Assembly: GCA_020435085.1 (NCBI GenBank)
Contig: JAGRAB010000414.1
Coordinates: 1-7,872 of the forward strand
Direction of reading: 5' to 3'
From: Bdellovibrionales bacterium
Lineage (GTDB): Bacteria > Bdellovibrionota > Bdellovibrionia > Bdellovibrionales > UBA1609
DNA length: 7,872 nt
The notes under the pieces were generated by a model. That model worked only from the letters and a program-made list of their open reading frames with translations, did not search any database and was not told the DNA's origin. Below are positions 5,609 through 7,872 of this stretch, piece after piece (position 1 is the first letter of the stretch; every line of letters starts with the position of its first letter). Made by a program: the position numbers and the translations under genes.

Positions 5609-6353
5609 TTTTGTTCTGTTGCGAGGGCTCGCACGGGAAGCTGGGCATTGGGGAAACTTCGTTGATCGCGTAGAGTCCCAAGATTTTTGTCAAAGTGCCT
5701 ATGCTCTTGATTTGCCGGGTATGGGCCGCTTTCATAAAATCTCTAGCCCTCTCAGTGTCGGGGAGATGGCCGAGTTTATCATGGCCGAGATTGAGCAACT
5801 GCCCCGAAATCCAAGGGCACCTTTGGTCCTTCTTTCAGTTTCATTAGGATCTATGGTGGCCATTGAATTAGCCCATCGCTATCCGCAAAAGTTTAGTAAA
5901 ATTATTCTAATGAATGTCAGCGTGGCGAGTCTCTCGCCGATTCATCATCGACTGATGCTTTCGGCTTGGAAATCCATGGTTAAAATTATGGCGCAGAAAT
6001 CCCCACGAGCCAGGGAACAGGCCGTGTTACAGATGGTGAGTAACAATGCAGAGGCGCAAGGGCGAGTGCTCTCGCAGTGGGAGGAGATCGCTAAAAAGCG
6101 TTCGCCAAAGCCAGCCAATGTCCTTCGCCAATTGATTGCGGCAGCAGCCTTTCGTTTGCCGAAGCAACGCCCTCTGTGCCCCATGGTCATTTTTGCTTCG
6201 GAGTCTGACCGCATGGTCGATGTGAGGTGTTCTAAAAAGTTAGCCCAACATTGGCAAATCCCCATTCATACCCACCCTTCGGCGGGACATGAGTTGGCTC
6301 TAGATGCCCCGGAATGGGTGATCGAAAAAGTCGCGGAGAGCCTTTCTCTTTGA
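5583..6353 (+). CDS. Alpha/beta-fold hydrolase with atypical nucleophile elbow
   Basis: A 256-aa protein if started at ATG 5583; ATG 5592 or 5595 are equally possible (253 or 252 aa), with GGTGG at 5585-5589 as a weak ribosome site for the latter. Counting from 5583, residues 11-26 (VLLRGLAREAGHWGNF) form the first strand and oxyanion region. YALDLPGMGRF (40-50) is the second characteristic turn. LLSVSLGSMVAIELA (83-97) is the nucleophile elbow with Ser87. Asp209 (FASESDRMVD) and His236 (SAGHELALD) complete a Ser-Asp-His triad. The usual Gly-x-Ser-x-Gly is Ser-x-Ser-x-Gly here. A helical cap lies around 118-190. No signal peptide, so cytoplasmic. Substrate unknown: an esterase- or lipase-like role is typical for this fold. 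It overlaps the M14-like gene, implying translational coupling. Confidence 0.85.
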   Translation: MVAMMEQIDFVLLRGLAREAGHWGNFVDRVESQDFCQSAYALDLPGMGRFHKISSPLSVGEMAEFIMAEIEQLPRNPRAPLVLLSVSLGSMVAIELAHRYPQKFSKIILMNVSVASLSPIHHRLMLSAWKSMVKIMAQKSPRAREQAVLQMVSNNAEAQGRVLSQWEEIAKKRSPKPANVLRQLIAAAAFRLPKQRPLCPMVIFASESDRMVDVRCSKKLAQHWQIPIHTHPSAGHELALDAPEWVIEKVAESLSL

Positions 6354-6394
6354 GTTGAAGTCGATTTTTCTGCAATGGTCCCTATAGAAATTAC

Positions 6395-6412
6395 AGGCTT
6401 AAGGAAAAGCCT
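6395..6412 (+). terminator. Small hairpin after the hydrolase gene (weak terminator candidate)
   Basis: AGGCTT (6395-6400) and AAGCCT (6407-6412) can pair as a 6-bp stem with a 6-nt loop, followed by TAATTCTCCTCC rather than a run of T. It lies 41 bp past the hydrolase stop, at the likely end of the mutM operon. The stem is short and the tail is poor, so intrinsic termination is doubtful. A TATTAT at 6433-6438 could be a -10 for the next gene, but no -35 matches. Confidence 0.25.
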
Positions 6413-6468
6413 TAATTCTCCTCCTATATCAATATTATCGTCTCAACACTTCAGAGAAGGGGGTTTTT

Positions 6469-7872
6469 CTGAGGCTGTTTTTAGGTGTATTTATCATAGG
6501 TTGGTTGTTGGGATGTTCGTCCTCGCAGCCCACTGATCCAAACTCTGCCGTCGGCAACAAGTCGGACTGTTTTTTTCGATTTTTCGATGAACAGTTTGCC
6601 TATTTTCTGAAGGCCGAGAACCAAGATCATGCTCTGCAGAGCAGTCAATGCGTGGCTCAGGGTTTGGCGCTGGCTGAAGCGAGCTTGCAAGAGCAACCTT
6701 CGCTAGGGTCCTCAGAAAATTTTTTGAGTTGGCTCAATCAAAATTTTTTACAAAAAGATCCGCTCAGTCTTGAGCATCTCAGTTTGTGGTTGAACCTCAA
6801 AGTTTGGCTTGTGGGTGGGGATCCGCAAAAACTCACAGCACAAGAATTGCGATCCTTGCGCACGATGATTTCTGCCTGGCAAATATTTTTACAATCCTCC
6901 CGGGAACATTTATCAAGTCTGCTCGTGACAGATAGGGCTACCTCCAGCCAGAATTTAAAACGGGCTTACCAAAACTTGAAACCACAAGTGGCCCGCTTGC
7001 TACAATCTTATCCTCATCTCATTAATAACTTTGATTTTAAAGCCTTTGTAAATCTTAATTACCAAAATAAATCGTATCATAATATTTCGAACGAAGCTTT
7101 TGATACCTCTCTGATGGGCGCACTGGTTTGGTTTGCCAACGGTAACTCTGAGACTTTGATATTTAAGAAAACCACAGAATTTATGTTGGACTCAATATAC
7201 CAATATAAAAAATTTCAAGTGGAGGTAGGAACAAGCTTACCGGAAGTTCTTTTTTCTGGTCATCGACTTTTTGCATACTTTGATGAGCTTGCTGAAATGG
7301 TGGATCCTTGGATGGAGGAATTGGGTGTTTTGCCCCTGACAGGATTTGATTATCTTGCCGATTATATTTCTCAAAATTATTTTTCTGGAGAAGTGGATCC
7401 AGATGACATTCATCGCTTTATGGAAACCATGGTGACCACTTACCTGAGTGAACCCGGTGACCCCTATGTGGAAGGGATCGGTATTAACCAATGGCTACTC
7501 GTAAAAAAACAGATGTCCATTCTTTCCACTCAAATGTCTCGCCTGCAATCCGTGGCCTTGCCAATATCCTCTTTAGATCCGGATCTATCTTGGCTTGAAT
7601 CCATGATGAGTCCATTCAGTTTATTTCGTATTGATTTGCAGTCCAATTTGCAAATTAGCCTACTTGAAGAGGGGCCATCCTCGGTTGAGGCTTACAAAGC
7701 GATGTTACTGCTCACTTACCCTGTACGTTTAGCCATCCAGGTGCGCGGTCGCCATTTTTTAAATCAGTTAACTCGTGAAGAATTTGATCAAGTCCTTAGT
7801 GACTTTTCTTTGTTTCAACGGTTTTGGCAGATGGATGTAGTAGCAGAAGGTGTTGCTGTAGATAATTTTGCC
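6469..7872 (+). CDS. Large predicted outer-membrane lipoprotein, 3'-truncated by window edge, apparent CTG start
   Basis: The frame is open from 6403 to the window end, with 468 codons visible from 6469. No ATG, GTG or TTG lies upstream of the signal-peptide region. CTG 6469 stands 5 nt after AAGGGGG (6457-6463) and yields MRLFLGVFIIGWLLGC, a textbook lipoprotein signal with lipobox LLGC and Cys16. Ser17 at +2 favours outer-membrane sorting by the enterobacterial rule. A second CTG at 6475 would shorten the n-region and remove Arg2. The mature part is mostly helical, rich in Leu, Gln and Ser, without recognisable catalytic motifs. Segments such as PLTGFDYLADYI and FMETMVTTYLSEPGDPY are notable but unassigned. 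Long lipoproteins without known homologues are common in Bdellovibrionota-type genomes. Function unknown. The gap from the hydrolase (115 bp) suggests a separate transcript. Confidence 0.8.
   Translation, partial: MRLFLGVFIIGWLLGCSSSQPTDPNSAVGNKSDCFFRFFDEQFAYFLKAENQDHALQSSQCVAQGLALAEASLQEQPSLGSSENFLSWLNQNFLQKDPLSLEHLSLWLNLKVWLVGGDPQKLTAQELRSLRTMISAWQIFLQSSREHLSSLLVTDRATSSQNLKRAYQNLKPQVARLLQSYPHLINNFDFKAFVNLNYQNKSYHNISNEAFDTSLMGALVWFANGNSETLIFKKTTEFMLDSIYQYKKFQVEVGTSLPEVLFSGHRLFAYFDELAEMVDPWMEELGVLPLTGFDYLADYISQNYFSGEVDPDDIHRFMETMVTTYLSEPGDPYVEGIGINQWLLVKKQMSILSTQMSRLQSVALPISSLDPDLSWLESMMSPFSLFRIDLQSNLQISLLEEGPSSVEAYKAMLLLTYPVRLAIQVRGRHFLNQLTREEFDQVLSDFSLFQRFWQMDVVAEGVAVDNFA

Noticed and set aside
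5514..6265. Reverse-strand ORFs opposite the peptidase and hydrolase genes
   Set aside because: No motifs and no start signals; the + strand frame has a complete Ser-Asp-His triad.
6481..7491. Reverse-strand ORFs opposite the lipoprotein (6481-6696 and 7237-7491)
   Set aside because: The + frame is open for 468 codons with a lipoprotein signal; the antisense frames are short and featureless.
1..7872. CRISPR arrays, tRNA or rRNA genes, insertion sequences
   Set aside because: No regularly spaced repeats, no cloverleaf-like sequence and no transposase or IS terminal repeats were found by eye.

Overview
The window spans a junction between an AT-rich mobile element (about 1-3700) and a block of ordinary chromosomal genes with higher G+C (about 3708-7872). 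By hand count, G+C is 21/60 at 3001-3060 and 32/60 at 4381-4440. All genes lie on the + strand. The chromosomal genes (Fpg/MutM glycosylase, M14-type metallopeptidase-like protein, alpha/beta hydrolase, large lipoprotein) suggest a Gram-negative bacterium of moderate G+C. A Bdellovibrio-like member of the Bdellovibrionota is a reasonable guess, but this rests on general resemblance and no marker here proves it.

Element side. The window opens inside an unidentified gene (3-371, start upstream). Two small genes follow in a compact run: a 96-aa lipoprotein or membrane-anchored helical protein with an internal repeat (346-636), and a 54-aa very acidic peptide with a hydrophobic tail (644-808). 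After a 70-bp gap comes a two-gene unit: a nucleotidyltransferase-fold protein of the DUF6036/AbiEii-like type (879-1442) overlapping a protein with a C-terminal winged helix-turn-helix (1432-2124). A perfect 17-bp palindrome sits on the extended -10 element in front of the pair. This looks like a self-regulated toxin-antitoxin or abortive-infection cargo module with the gene order reversed relative to classical AbiE. An excisionase-like small HTH protein (2155-2382) and a tyrosine recombinase (2384-3631) with a complete catalytic set form the integration module.

Junction. Integrase ends 76 bp before mutM. The gap holds a tandem 10-bp repeat and an AT-rich tract. It also holds a 26-codon ORF with a strong Shine-Dalgarno sequence that overlaps the integrase stop and the mutM start. 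The element end (att site) most likely lies here, with the other end to the left of the window.

Chromosomal side. mutM (3708-4532), the M14-like peptidase (4565-5608) and the alpha/beta hydrolase (5583-6353) are closely spaced and probably co-transcribed. After a 115-bp gap, a long lipoprotein gene begins at 6469, apparently at a CTG codon, and runs off the right edge after 468 codons.
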